A stretch of 64,000 bases of DNA from Streptomyces sp. WZ.A104 (GTDB lineage Bacteria; Actinomycetota; Actinomycetes; Streptomycetales; Streptomycetaceae), in the NCBI RefSeq assembly GCF_002382885.1, contig NZ_NWVL01000001.1, positions 1-64,000 on the forward strand, given 5' to 3'. Made by a program: the position numbers and the translations under genes. Below are positions 44,325 to 53,075 of the stretch, piece after piece (the first letter of the stretch is position 1; every line of letters begins with the position of its first letter). The notes beneath the pieces were generated by a model. It was not told the origin of the DNA and did no database searches. It saw nothing but the letters and a program-made list of their open reading frames with translations.

Positions 44325-45152
44325 ATGACGATCCTGGTGACCGGGGCCACGGGAACGGTCGGCCGCCGTGTGGTCGAGCAGCTGCTGGAGCGCGGCGAGC
44401 ACGTCCGGGCCCTGACCCGCGACCCGGCGCGGGCGGAGCTGCCCGAGGGCGTCGACGCCGTCCGGGGCGACCTCACGGACCCGGCGTCCCTGGAGTCCGC
44501 GCTCGACGGTGTGACCGGACTGCACCTCATCACCTTCGGCGGGGCCCTCTTCGCACCGCTGGAGACCGGTTGGGAGATCCTCGCGCTGGCCCGGAAGGCG
44601 GGCGTGCGGCGGGTGACCGTGCTCAACGGGGGCGGGGAGACCCCGATGGAGAGGGCGGTCCGCGCGAGCGGGCTGGCCTGGACGGTCGTGATGCCGGTGG
44701 AGTTCATGGCGAACGCCCTGGAGTGGGCGCCCGGAATCAAGGCCGAGGGCGTGGTGCGTGAACCGTACGTCGGCCGGCTGAGCGCGATGGTGCACGAGTC
44801 GGACATCGGCGCGGTGGCGGCGGTGGCGCTCACCGAGGACGGTCACGCGGGCCAGGTGTACCTGGTCACCGGTCCGCAGGTGCTGACCGTCGGCGACAAG
44901 GTGGCGGCCATCGCGGCGGCGCGCGGCGCGGACATCGAGCTGGTCGAGCTCACGGAGGAGCAGGCGCTGGAGTCGTGGCGGGCCAACGGGATGCCCAAGG
45001 ACGTGATCGGGTTCCTGATCGACGTCTACCGGGACACCCCGCCCGAGGGCCGGACTGTGATCGACACCGTCCAGCAGGTCACCGGACGGCCGGCGCGGAC
45101 GTTCGCGCAGTGGGCGCGGGAGCACGCGGAGCACTTCCGTGCGAAGGCGTAG
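44325..45152 (+). CDS. NmrA-like NAD(P)-binding protein
   Basis: A 275-residue atypical short-chain dehydrogenase. The N-terminal Rossmann motif is ILVTGATGTVGRRVVEQLLERG (GxxGxxG at about 6-12), followed by RALTRDPARAELPEGVDAVRGDL. The C-terminal half has HVSD-like MVHESDIGAVAAVALTEDGHAGQVYLVTGPQVLTV. There is no YxxxK dyad at the usual place, so it may act as a sensor or quinone reductase-like enzyme. It is probably induced through the operator at 44211-44233. Confidence 0.83.
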   Translation: MTILVTGATGTVGRRVVEQLLERGEHVRALTRDPARAELPEGVDAVRGDLTDPASLESALDGVTGLHLITFGGALFAPLETGWEILALARKAGVRRVTVLNGGGETPMERAVRASGLAWTVVMPVEFMANALEWAPGIKAEGVVREPYVGRLSAMVHESDIGAVAAVALTEDGHAGQVYLVTGPQVLTVGDKVAAIAAARGADIELVELTEEQALESWRANGMPKDVIGFLIDVYRDTPPEGRTVIDTVQQVTGRPARTFAQWAREHAEHFRAKA

Positions 45153-45274
45153 CCAAGGGGGCCCTCGGGGCTCCGGACGGAGTGCGGTGGAGGCGGGGTA
45201 GTCCTTGAGACGGACCCCGCCGAATCCATATCGGTGCTGACGACCCGCCGTCCGCCGCCGCCTACCGTGGGAGC

Positions 45275-46657
45275 GTGACCGAGACCCAGACAAAGACCAA
45301 GGGCCCGGAGTTCCGGGCAGCCGAAGGGGCGATGAACGGCCTGCGGGAGGACCTCTTCCGCCAGGCGCTCGCCTACCGCCCCCTGCCGCCGCTGAACCCC
45401 GAGGGACGGCTGATCCGGCGGCTGCCCGGAGGGCTGCGCAAGGGCGTCGTCTGGGCCCCGCACGCCCTGGTGCTCTTCGCCGCCTTCGTGGTGATGATGA
45501 TCGGCTTCGCCGAGTGGGAGTTCCGCTTCCTGATGGGTCTGGTGCCCGCGATAGCGGTGGCGATGACTCTCGTCAGGCCGGTCGCCGCGTTCTGGGCCTC
45601 CATGCTGGCGACCGTCTTCTGCGGGGTCCTGAGCGGCGAGCTGTGGGCGCCGAGCGCCTTCGCGGCGCAGGTGGTGGTCATGGTGGTCGTGGCCGCCCGG
45701 ACCCGGCCCCGCACCGCCGCCTGGATGTGGCTGCTGACCCTGCTGTTCGGGATGCTGCTGGAGGGCGGCGACCCGACCGTCACCGCGCCCCTGGCGACGC
45801 TCTCCGCCTTCGTGCTGCTCGTCGTCGCCGTGGTCCAGATCCGGCGTGACGCCGAGCGCGAGGTCACCGTGCAGCGCACCGTCACCGCCGTCGAGCGCGA
45901 CCGGCGCACCCTGCTGGAGGAGCGCACCACGATCGCCCGGGAGCTGCACGACGTGGTGGCCCACCACATGTCGGTCGTCGCGATCCAGGCCGAGGCCGCC
46001 CCCTACCGGGTCGAGAACCCGCCGCCGGAGCTGGAGCAGGCCTTCGTCACCATCCGGGAGAACGCCGTGGCCGCCCTCACCGAGCTGCGCCGCGTCCTCG
46101 GGGTCGTACGGGCGGAGGACTACGAGGCGCCTGACGCCCCGCAGCCCACGCTCGCCGTGCTGGACGGGCTGCTGGACAACGTCCGCGAAGCGGGTCTGGA
46201 GACGGAGAAGGTGATCACCGGGGCCGTCCGCGAGCTGCCGCAGGGCGTCGAGCTGTCGGCGTACCGGATCGTCCAGGAGGCCCTGAGCAACAGCCTGCGG
46301 CACGCGCCGGGCGCCTCCGCCAGGGTCGAGCTCGGCTATGTCCTCGGCGGGCTCGGACTGCGCGTGGTCAACGGGCCCCCGACCGGACTGGTCAAGCCGT
46401 CCCAGGGGGCCGGGCACGGGATCACCGGGATGCGGGAGCGGGTCGCGATGCTGAACGGTGAGATGACGGCCGGGACGACGGCGGACGGCGGGTACGAGAT
46501 CGCGGTGTTCCTGCCCGTACCGCTGTCCGAGGAGCCGGAGACACGGGACGCGACGGGCAGCGAGGTGACCGGCCGCGACACGACCGGCGGCCCCCCGGAC
46601 ACGGACGCGGACGGCAACGCCGACACGGTCGTCATCGAACGGGACGGCCGCGCATGA
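45275..46657 (+). CDS. Two-component sensor histidine kinase (NarL/DesK type)
   Basis: A 460-residue kinase. Several helices lie at about 55-185 (e.g. ALVLFAAFVVMMIGFAEWEF). The HisKA_3 box TIARELHDVVAHHMSVVAIQAEA contains the phospho-His near 225. The ATPase N-box ELSAYRIVQEALSNSLRHA and G-box GAGHGITGMRERV follow. The C-terminal 50 residues are an acidic, unstructured extension. There is no extracellular sensor domain, so the signal may come from the membrane. A TACCGT six bases before GTG suggests a leaderless mRNA. It overlaps its response regulator by four bases. Confidence 0.91.
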   Translation: MTETQTKTKGPEFRAAEGAMNGLREDLFRQALAYRPLPPLNPEGRLIRRLPGGLRKGVVWAPHALVLFAAFVVMMIGFAEWEFRFLMGLVPAIAVAMTLVRPVAAFWASMLATVFCGVLSGELWAPSAFAAQVVVMVVVAARTRPRTAAWMWLLTLLFGMLLEGGDPTVTAPLATLSAFVLLVVAVVQIRRDAEREVTVQRTVTAVERDRRTLLEERTTIARELHDVVAHHMSVVAIQAEAAPYRVENPPPELEQAFVTIRENAVAALTELRRVLGVVRAEDYEAPDAPQPTLAVLDGLLDNVREAGLETEKVITGAVRELPQGVELSAYRIVQEALSNSLRHAPGASARVELGYVLGGLGLRVVNGPPTGLVKPSQGAGHGITGMRERVAMLNGEMTAGTTADGGYEIAVFLPVPLSEEPETRDATGSEVTGRDTTGGPPDTDADGNADTVVIERDGRA

Positions 46658-47322
46658 GCGACACCGATATCCGGGTGCTGATCGTCGACGACCAGATGAT
46701 GGTCCGCGAGGGCTTCTCGGTCCTGCTCAACGCGATGCCCGGGATCACCGTCGTGGGGGAGGCGGTGGACGGGCGGCAGGCCGTCGCCCAGGTCGCCGCC
46801 CTCCGCCCGGACGTCGTGCTGATGGACATCCGTATGCCCGAGATGAGCGGGATCGAGGCGACCCGCGAGATCGTCGCGCAGGACGCCGACGCGAAGGTCC
46901 TGGTGCTGACCACGTTCGACCTCGACGAGTACGTGTACCAGGCGCTGCGGGCCGGGGCCTCGGGCTTCCTCCTCAAGGACGCCTCGGCCCGGCAGCTCGC
47001 GGACGGCGTGCGGGTGGTGGCCTCGGGCGAGGCGCTGCTCGCCCCGACGGTCACCCGGCGGCTGATCACCGAGTTCTCCAAGCTCGCGGAAGCCCCGCGG
47101 CCGCCCGCCCTCGCCCGCGTCGGGGACCTCACGGAGCGCGAGACGGAGGTCCTCGTCCTGATCGCGCAGGGCCTGTCCAACGCGGAGATCGCCTCGCGCC
47201 TGATCGTCGCCGAGTCCACGATCAAGACGCACGTCAGCCGCATCCTGGTGAAGCTGGGTCTGCGCGACCGCACCCAGGCGGCGGTGTTCGCGTACGAGGC
47301 ACGGCTGGTCACGCCGGGTTGA
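46654..47322 (+). CDS. LuxR-family response regulator
   Basis: A 222-residue partner of the upstream kinase. The receiver domain has Asp12/Asp13, phospho-Asp58 in VVLMDIRMPEMSG and Lys in SGFLLKDAS. The C-terminal HTH is LTERETEVLVLIAQGLSNAEIASRLIVAESTIKTHVSRILVKLGLRDR. Start ATG overlaps the kinase stop. Targets are unknown. Confidence 0.93.
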   Translation: MSDTDIRVLIVDDQMMVREGFSVLLNAMPGITVVGEAVDGRQAVAQVAALRPDVVLMDIRMPEMSGIEATREIVAQDADAKVLVLTTFDLDEYVYQALRAGASGFLLKDASARQLADGVRVVASGEALLAPTVTRRLITEFSKLAEAPRPPALARVGDLTERETEVLVLIAQGLSNAEIASRLIVAESTIKTHVSRILVKLGLRDRTQAAVFAYEARLVTPG

Positions 47323-47381
47323 CCCCGGCGGGGCTGCCCCGGGCCCCTTGCGCCGGCGGCGGAGGCGGGTAGCGTCGGGTC

Positions 47382-48587
47382 ATGCACGTGTCATTCGACC
47401 CCTGGTCTCCCGCGTTCGTCGCCGACCCCTACCCCGCCTACGCCGCCCTGCGCGCCGCCGGGCGGGCGCACTGGTTCGAGCCGACCGGGCAGTGGCTGAT
47501 CCCGCACCACTCCGACGTATCGGCGCTGCTGCGCGACCGCCGCCTGGGCCGTACGTATCTGCACCGCTTCAGCCACGAGGAGTTCGGCCGCACCCCGCCG
47601 CCCGCCGCGCACGAGCCGTTCACCACGCTCAACGGTCAGGGGATGCTCGACCTGGAGGCGCCCGACCACCCCCGTATCCGGCGGCTGGTCTCCAAGGCGT
47701 TCACCCCGCGTACGGTCGAGAACCTCGCCCCGACCGTACGGCGGCTGGCGGCCGGGCTGGTCGACGCGTTCGTGGCGAAGGGCGGTGGCGACCTGCTGGC
47801 AGAGGTCGCGGAGCCGCTTCCGGTCGCCGTGATCGCCGAGATGCTCGGGGTCCCCGAGGCGGACCGGGGGCCGCTGCGGCCCTGGTCGGCGGCGATCTGC
47901 GGGATGTACGAGCTGAACCCGTCCGAGGAGACGGCGAAGGCCGCCGTCCGGGCGTCGGAGGAGTTCTCCGCGTATCTGCGCGGGCTCATCGCCGAGCGCC
48001 GCAAGGCCCCCGGCGATGACCTGATCTCGGCGCTCATCGCCGCCCACGACGAGGGGGAGCGGCTGAGCGAGCAGGAGATGATCTCGACCTGTGTGCTGCT
48101 GCTGAACGCGGGCCACGAGGCGACGGTGAACACCACGGCGGGCGGCTGGCGCACCCTCTTCCACCACCCGGAACAGCTGGCCGCCCTGCGCGGCGACCCC
48201 GCGCTGCTGCCCACCGCGATCGAGGAGCTCCTGCGCTACGACACCCCGTTGCAGATGTTCGAGCGCTGGGTGCTGGACGACATCGAGATCGACGGTCAGG
48301 TCATCCGGCGCGGGGCGGAGGTGGCGCTGCTGTTCGGCTCGGCCAACCGGGACCCGGAGCGGTTCGCGCACCCGGACACGCTCGACCTGTCCCGTCCGGA
48401 CAACCCGCACATCACCTTCGGCGCGGGCATCCACTACTGCCTGGGCGCCCCGCTGGCCCGGCTGGAGCTGGCCGCCTCCTTCGGGGAACTGCTGGGCAAG
48501 GCGCCCGGGATGCGACTGGCGGCGGAACCGGAGTGGCACCCGGGGTACGTGATCCGGGGGCTGAAGGAACTGGTGGTGGAGGTGTAG
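47382..48587 (+). CDS. Cytochrome P450 (CYP107-like)
   Basis: A 401-residue soluble bacterial P450. I-helix LLLNAGHEATVNTTAGG, ExxR in AIEELLRYDTPLQ, and heme loop FGAGIHYCLGAPLARLEL with the Cys ligand near residue 353. Position and sequence recall S. coelicolor CYP107P1 (SCO3636, from memory). Ferredoxin and substrate are unknown; no redox partner adjoins. TAGCGT six bases before the ATG and no Shine-Dalgarno suggest a leaderless mRNA. Confidence 0.92.
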   Translation: MHVSFDPWSPAFVADPYPAYAALRAAGRAHWFEPTGQWLIPHHSDVSALLRDRRLGRTYLHRFSHEEFGRTPPPAAHEPFTTLNGQGMLDLEAPDHPRIRRLVSKAFTPRTVENLAPTVRRLAAGLVDAFVAKGGGDLLAEVAEPLPVAVIAEMLGVPEADRGPLRPWSAAICGMYELNPSEETAKAAVRASEEFSAYLRGLIAERRKAPGDDLISALIAAHDEGERLSEQEMISTCVLLLNAGHEATVNTTAGGWRTLFHHPEQLAALRGDPALLPTAIEELLRYDTPLQMFERWVLDDIEIDGQVIRRGAEVALLFGSANRDPERFAHPDTLDLSRPDNPHITFGAGIHYCLGAPLARLELAASFGELLGKAPGMRLAAEPEWHPGYVIRGLKELVVEV

Positions 48588-48646
48588 GCACACAGCCGGT
48601 GGGCTCTGCGCCCCGGCGTGCCCGTGGGCACCGCGAACCGGCGCCT

Positions 48647-48991
48647 TCAGCAGGGCGGTCCGCAGTCCACCAGCGCCTGAGGGCCTGTCAGGACGTCGAA
48701 GCCGTACCCGAACGCGGCGATCCCCGCGACGGCCGCCAGCAGCCCGAGCGCCGCGCGCCACCGGCCCCGTACGACGGCGAAGACGGCCAGGGCGGCCGCG
48801 GCCCCGCCGACGGCCATGACGGGCAGGCCCAGCCAGAAGACGTTCGGGTTGGTCTCGCTCTCGAAGGCGCCGAAGAGGCCTCTCCTGCCGTACGGGAGCC
48901 AGACCATGATGCCCGCGAGCGTGCCGAGCACGGCGATGAGGCAGCCAGCGGTGCCGGTGATGGCGTCCCGTCGGGTGTCCGTGGTGTTCAT
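48647..48991 (-). CDS. Small integral membrane protein
   Basis: A 114-residue protein with three helices (ITGTAGCLIAVLGTLAGIMVWL, FWLGLPVMAVGGAAAALAVFAVV, AALGLLAAVAGIAAFGYGFDVL) and a short tail ending CGPPC. No known family. ATG 48991 has GGGGG in the preceding bases. Convergent with the P450. Confidence 0.68.
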   Translation of the reverse strand: MNTTDTRRDAITGTAGCLIAVLGTLAGIMVWLPYGRRGLFGAFESETNPNVFWLGLPVMAVGGAAAALAVFAVVRGRWRAALGLLAAVAGIAAFGYGFDVLTGPQALVDCGPPC

Positions 48992-49035
48992 GCCAGGGGG
49001 GACGTGGGTGGGGTCCGGGCCGGTTCCCCCTCAAG

Positions 49036-49095
49036 CCGCTTCGGCGATCGAGGAGCGCGGCCCCGGGGACAGCGCCCCCGGGGACAGCGCCCCCG
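49036..49095. repeat. Streptomyces-type GC-rich intergenic repeat with 15-bp tandem
   Basis: The sequence type CGATCGAGGAGCGCGGCCCC followed by CAGCGCCCCCGG resembles the sequence at about 38705-38750. Within it, CCGGGGACAGCGCCC is duplicated in tandem (49063-49077, 49078-49092). Such units recur between genes in Streptomyces. Confidence 0.6.
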
Positions 49096-49098
49096 GAA

Positions 49099-49371
49099 CT
49101 AGGTCAGTGGGTACGACGTCCTGCCCGACGCCTCGTCGATCTCCTCGTGCGCCTTGGTCAGCAGTTTCATCGCCAGTTCGTTGAGCGCTCTCGCTCCCGC
49201 GATCTCCTCGCCGACCCGCTGCTGGTCCTCGTCCGACGGGTGGCGGCTGGCGTAGCCGTGGGCGCGTACCTCTGTTCCGTCGGAGAGGCGGACGAGCGCC
49301 GCCGCACGGGTGCGATGGCTGTCCTCCTCGAATTCGAGGTCGATGTGCCATCCGACAGCGATCCTGGTCAT
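49099..49371 (-). CDS. DUF1876 (dsRBD-fold) family protein
   Basis: A 90-residue actinobacterial protein: GWHIDLEFEEDSHRTRAAALVRLSDGTEVRAHGYASRHPSDEDQQRVGEEIAGARALNELAMKLL is the typical pattern. Function unknown. ATG 49371 is chosen over GTG 49380 because GGAGGTG lies about eight bases upstream of it. It is followed on the same strand by the small membrane protein. Confidence 0.85.
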   Translation of the reverse strand: MTRIAVGWHIDLEFEEDSHRTRAAALVRLSDGTEVRAHGYASRHPSDEDQQRVGEEIAGARALNELAMKLLTKAHEEIDEASGRTSYPLT

Positions 49372-49407
49372 GACGGTCACCTCCGGGACGTCCGCGGTCG
49401 TCTCCTT

Positions 49408-50283
49408 TCAGCGTGCGCCTGTCGTCCCGTCCGCGCTCGCCGGGGGCGGCAGCATCAGCCCCCAGGCGCCCGCCCGCACGGTCCAGGTCCGGGTACGGAC
49501 AGGGCCGCCGGTCTGTATGTCGGCCCGGTAGCGGAAGTCGGCGCCGGAGACGGTGACGGCCTTGGCCTCCACGGTGACGTCCTCGCCGTCCGAGGTGCGG
49601 ACGACGACGTCGACCAGGCCCGCGTCGCCCTGGGAGGTCACCGAGACGCCCCGTACGGGCGTGTCCAGGTCGCTCAGCAGCACCCCGTCCGCCTCGATGC
49701 GCAGCCGGTGCGTGCCCGGGTGGGCGGCGGCGACCGGGGCCGGGCGGACCAGGGACGTCATCAGGGAGCGGCAGGTGTCCCAGACGGCCGTGACGCCCGA
49801 GTGCGGGGTCCCCGAGCCGGGCGGCGGTGCCGGGGCGGGGATGCGCAGCCGGCCCAGCACGACGCCGTCGCTGTCGTCCACGAGCAGGTCGAGCCGCCGC
49901 ACCGCCCCGTCGAGCGCGGTCCGCGCGGCGGCCACCGCGCCCCGGGGCACGCCGAGGGCATGGGCCACCTCCAGGGCGTGCGCCGCGCCGACGGGGATCA
50001 GCGAGAGGACGCCCCGGGCGAGCTCCCGCTCGCGGTGCAGCTGGGCGACGGCGCGCAGCAGGGCGTGGTCGTCACCGACCACCACGGGGCGGCGAGGACC
50101 CCGGCGGGACAGGGCCCGGGCGAACTCCTCGGGGGTGTCCGGAAGGCAGATCTTGGCGTGCGAACCGGCGCTCAGCACGTCCTTCGCGATACGCACGGAC
50201 TCGCCGTCGGTCCGGCGGGCAACCGGGTCGATGACCACCAGGAGCTGGTCGCCGCCGTCGCCGGGGGGCTCTGCAGCCGACAC
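49408..50283 (-). CDS. Diacylglycerol kinase-like protein, altered catalytic motif
   Basis: A 291-residue protein of the DAGK/LCB5 lipid-kinase fold. QLLVVIDPVARRTDGESVRIAKDVL and RGVLSLIPVGAAHALEVAHALGVPRGAVAAARTALDG align with the N-terminal lobe, and the C-terminal part forms the beta-sandwich. The essential GGDGT loop appears as VVVGDDHALLRA and the P-x-GT-N-D motif as IPVGAAHALE, so it may not be an active kinase. GTG 50283 with GAGGAAGGA upstream is preferred over 50316. Divergent from purA. Confidence 0.75.
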   Translation of the reverse strand: MSAAEPPGDGGDQLLVVIDPVARRTDGESVRIAKDVLSAGSHAKICLPDTPEEFARALSRRGPRRPVVVGDDHALLRAVAQLHRERELARGVLSLIPVGAAHALEVAHALGVPRGAVAAARTALDGAVRRLDLLVDDSDGVVLGRLRIPAPAPPPGSGTPHSGVTAVWDTCRSLMTSLVRPAPVAAAHPGTHRLRIEADGVLLSDLDTPVRGVSVTSQGDAGLVDVVVRTSDGEDVTVEAKAVTVSGADFRYRADIQTGGPVRTRTWTVRAGAWGLMLPPPASADGTTGAR

Positions 50284-50300
50284 CTCGGTCCTTCCTCGGG

Positions 50301-50345
50301 TAGCATCTTGGTGCAAGAGCCCCTTGCGCTATTGCGCCAGGGGCT
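50301..50345 (+). promoter_or_regulatory. Probable purA promoter and 5' leader hairpin
   Basis: TAGCAT (50301-50306) is a -10 candidate. A stem AGCCCC-type arm (50318-50329) with its complement (50334-50345) follows immediately, near the expected 5' end of a leader of about 155 bases. I see no known purine riboswitch consensus. Confidence 0.45.
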
Positions 50346-50469
50346 TCGTCTATTCCGGGGCACCCGGTTCGACGGCTCAGGCTTTGCCGTACATCGTCGT
50401 GCGGCAGGTACGACCTTGACGTACGCCCCCTGACCTTGGACATGCCCCGCCCGGAAGGGGTGTACGCCT

Positions 50470-51753
50470 GTGCCCGCACTTGTGCTGCTCGGTGCTCAGT
50501 GGGGTGACGAGGGCAAGGGGAAGGCCACCGATCTCCTCGGTGGATCCGTGGACTATGTCGTGCGTTACCAAGGCGGAAACAACGCCGGTCACACGGTCGT
50601 CGTGGGCGACCAGAAGTACGCACTGCATCTCCTCCCCTCCGGAATCCTGTCGCCGGGCTGTACCCCGGTCATCGGGAACGGTGTCGTGGTCGACCCGGCG
50701 GTCCTGCTCTCCGAGCTGAGCGGTCTGAACGAGCGAGGCGTCGACACGTCCAAGCTTCTGATCAGCGGAAACGCTCATTTGATCACTCCGTACAACGTGA
50801 CGATCGACAAGGTGAGCGAGCGCTTCCTCGGCAAGCGCAAGATCGGTACGACGGGCCGGGGCATCGGTCCGACGTACGCCGACAAGATCAACCGGGTGGG
50901 AATCCGCGTCCAGGACCTCTACGACGAGTCGATCCTGGAGCAGAAGGTCGAAGCGGCCCTGGAGCAGAAGAACCAGCTTCTGGCCAAGGTCTTCAACCGG
51001 CGGGCGATCGAGGCCGGCCGGATCGTCGAGGAGATGCTCCAGTACGCGGAGCAGATCAAGCCGTTCGTCGCCGACACGACCCTGATCCTGAACGATGCCA
51101 TCGACGAGGGCAAGGTCGTCCTCTTCGAGGGCGGCCAGGGCACCCTGCTCGACGTCGACCACGGCACGTATCCCTTCGTCACCTCGTCGAACCCGACCGC
51201 GGGCGGCGCCTGCACCGGTGCCGGCGTCGGCCCGACGAAGATCAGCCGCGTGATCGGCATCCTCAAGGCCTATACGACGCGCGTGGGCGCCGGTCCGTTC
51301 CCGACCGAGCTGTTCGACGAGGACGGCGAGGCGCTGCGGCGCATCGGCGGCGAGCGCGGTGTCACCACCGGCCGTGACCGCCGCTGCGGCTGGTTCGACG
51401 CCCCGATCGCGCGGTACGCGACCCGGGTCAACGGCCTGACGGACTTCTTCCTCACCAAGCTGGACGTCCTCACCGGCTGGGAGCGGATTCCGGTCTGCGT
51501 GGCGTACGAGATCGACGGCAAGCGCGTCGAGGAGCTCCCGTACAGCCAGACCGACTTCCACCACGCGAAGCCGATCTACGAGACCCTGCCGGGCTGGTCC
51601 GAGGACATCACCAAGGCCAAGACCTTCTCCGACCTGCCGAAGAACGCGCAGGCTTACGTGAAGGCCCTGGAGGAGATGTCGGGCGCCCCGATCTCCGCGA
51701 TCGGCGTCGGCCCCGGCCGCACCGAGACGATCGAGATCAACTCGTTCCTGTAG
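50470..51753 (+). CDS. purA: Adenylosuccinate synthase
   Basis: A 427-residue GTP-dependent enzyme making adenylosuccinate from IMP and aspartate. N-terminal P-loop [14 protein letters not shown] (catalytic Asp near 13), [10 protein letters not shown] with the catalytic His, the IMP-binding segment [37 protein letters not shown], and the GTP site KLDVLTG. GTG 50470 with GGAAGGGG upstream. Followed by a clear terminator. Confidence 0.97.
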   Translation: MPALVLLGAQWGDEGKGKATDLLGGSVDYVVRYQGGNNAGHTVVVGDQKYALHLLPSGILSPGCTPVIGNGVVVDPAVLLSELSGLNERGVDTSKLLISGNAHLITPYNVTIDKVSERFLGKRKIGTTGRGIGPTYADKINRVGIRVQDLYDESILEQKVEAALEQKNQLLAKVFNRRAIEAGRIVEEMLQYAEQIKPFVADTTLILNDAIDEGKVVLFEGGQGTLLDVDHGTYPFVTSSNPTAGGACTGAGVGPTKISRVIGILKAYTTRVGAGPFPTELFDEDGEALRRIGGERGVTTGRDRRCGWFDAPIARYATRVNGLTDFFLTKLDVLTGWERIPVCVAYEIDGKRVEELPYSQTDFHHAKPIYETLPGWSEDITKAKTFSDLPKNAQAYVKALEEMSGAPISAIGVGPGRTETIEINSFL

Positions 51754-51794
51754 GCAGCCGGTACCGGCCCGCACGGGCTGTACCGCCTGCCCGG

Positions 51795-51838
51795 ATCTTC
51801 CGGCCCCGTCCACATGATGGACGGGGCCGGAAGATTTT
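51795..51838 (+). terminator. Intrinsic terminator after purA
   Basis: An 18-bp perfect stem (51795-51812 with 51818-51835), five-base loop, then a short T-run (51835-51838). Confidence 0.93.
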
Positions 51839-51858
51839 ACTTTCGGTACCGTTCCCAG

Positions 51859-51900
51859 GATGGTCTAGACCTTGACAGGTACAGACCATCCTCGCTTGAG
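51859..51900 (+). promoter_or_regulatory. Chitinase promoter with DasR-type (dre) site
   Basis: TGGTCTAGACC (51861-51871) matches the central 11 bases of the dre consensus (TGGTCTAGACCA core). It abuts a -35 TTGACA (51872-51877). A poor -10 (TTGAGT, 51896-51901) follows 18 bases later. A wider inverted repeat GGATGGTC (51858-51865) / GACCATCC (51884-51891) encloses the -35. DasR represses chitin genes until GlcNAc phosphates accumulate. Confidence 0.8.
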
Positions 51901-51963
51901 TGTCGGACACCCCCACGGCGGCGCACGGCCGGACGTCGCGCCGCGTCGAAGGAGTGTGATCAC

Positions 51964-52851
51964 GTGATCCGACGTGTCTTGAGTGTGCTGGTCGCGCTGG
52001 GCGCGCTTGTCGCGGCGCTCGTCATCCTTCCCGCCGCCACCGCACAGGCCGCCGCCTGCGCCACGGCGTGGAGCTCGTCCTCCGTCTACACAGGCGGCCA
52101 GTCCGCCTCGTACAACGGCCGCAACTACACCGCCAAGTGGTGGACCCTGAACGAGACCCCGGGCAGCTCCGACGTCTGGGCCGACCAGGGTGCCTGCGGC
52201 GACGGAGGCGGTGGGGATCCGGGGGAGAACGACGGCTTCGTCGTCAGCGAGGCCCAGTTCAACCAGATGTTCCCGAACCGCAACGCCTTCTACACGTACC
52301 AGGGCCTCACCGACGCCCTGGGCGCCTACCCGGCCTTCGCCAACACCGGCAGCGACGAGCTCAAGAAGCGGGAGGCCGCGGCCTTCCTCGCGAACGTCAG
52401 CCACGAAACCGGCGGGCTGGTGTACATCAAGGAAATCAACGAGGCCAACTACCCGCACTACTGCGACGCGGGCCGGCCTTACGGCTGCCCGGCCGGACAG
52501 GCCGCCTACTACGGTCGCGGCCCCATCCAGCTGAGCTGGAACTTCAACTACAAGGCGGCCGGTGACGCCCTGGGCATCGACCTGCTGAACAACCCCTACC
52601 TCGTGGAGCAGAACTCCTCGATCGCCTGGAAGACCGCCCTCTGGTACTGGAACACGCAGACCGGCCCCGGCACGATCACGGGCCACAACGCCATCGTCAA
52701 CGGGCCCGGCTTCGGCGAGACGATCCGGTCGATCAACGGCGCGCTTGAGTGCGACGGCGGCAACCCGGCGCAGGTCCAGAGCCGCATCAACAAGTTCACG
52801 CAGTTCACCCAGTTCCTCGGCACCACCACCGGCCCCAACCTGAGCTGCTGA
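51964..52851 (+). CDS. Secreted GH19 chitinase with chitin-binding domain
   Basis: A 295-residue secreted enzyme. Signal peptide (about 1-30, IRRVLSVLVALGALVAALV ... AQA). Chitin-binding CBM5/12 domain at about 34-78 (WSSSSVYTGGQSASYNGRNY, WWTLNETPG). Gly/Pro linker. GH19 catalytic domain from about 92, with AAAFLANVSHETGGL (catalytic Glu) and YYGRGPIQLSWNFNY. It resembles Streptomyces ChiF/ChiG and S. griseus ChiC. Start GTG 51964 has GAAGGAG upstream. The dre-type promoter predicts induction by chitin. Confidence 0.94.
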   Translation: MIRRVLSVLVALGALVAALVILPAATAQAAACATAWSSSSVYTGGQSASYNGRNYTAKWWTLNETPGSSDVWADQGACGDGGGGDPGENDGFVVSEAQFNQMFPNRNAFYTYQGLTDALGAYPAFANTGSDELKKREAAAFLANVSHETGGLVYIKEINEANYPHYCDAGRPYGCPAGQAAYYGRGPIQLSWNFNYKAAGDALGIDLLNNPYLVEQNSSIAWKTALWYWNTQTGPGTITGHNAIVNGPGFGETIRSINGALECDGGNPAQVQSRINKFTQFTQFLGTTTGPNLSC

Positions 52852-52924
52852 CCCGGCAACCTGGGCTGCTGACCCTGCCCGGCCCTGCCCGACTCTGATC
52901 CACCCGTGTCCCCATCCGTGCGGG

Positions 52925-52954
52925 GGGTGTGCCCGGCTCGCGCCGGACGCACCC
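52925..52954. terminator. Possible terminator between chitinase and DnaN paralogue
   Basis: GGGTGTG-x-CCGG (52925-52936) pairs with CCGG-x-CGCACCC (52943-52954) with one mismatch and one G-T pair. A triplicated GTCCGGC unit follows (about 52962-52987). Confidence 0.5.
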
Positions 52955-53075
52955 TCCGTTCCGGCGTCCGGCGTCCGGCGTCCGGGGCGCGGTCGGCGCG
53001 GTCTGCGCGCTCGTGGACAGGGCGCCGCCCCCCCTGCGACGCGACTACGGGAACCGGGAGTCCGGGCGGACCCGG

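Noticed and set aside
50313..50469. Purine riboswitch before purA
   Set aside because: A hairpin is present but no three-way junction or purine-aptamer consensus can be seen.
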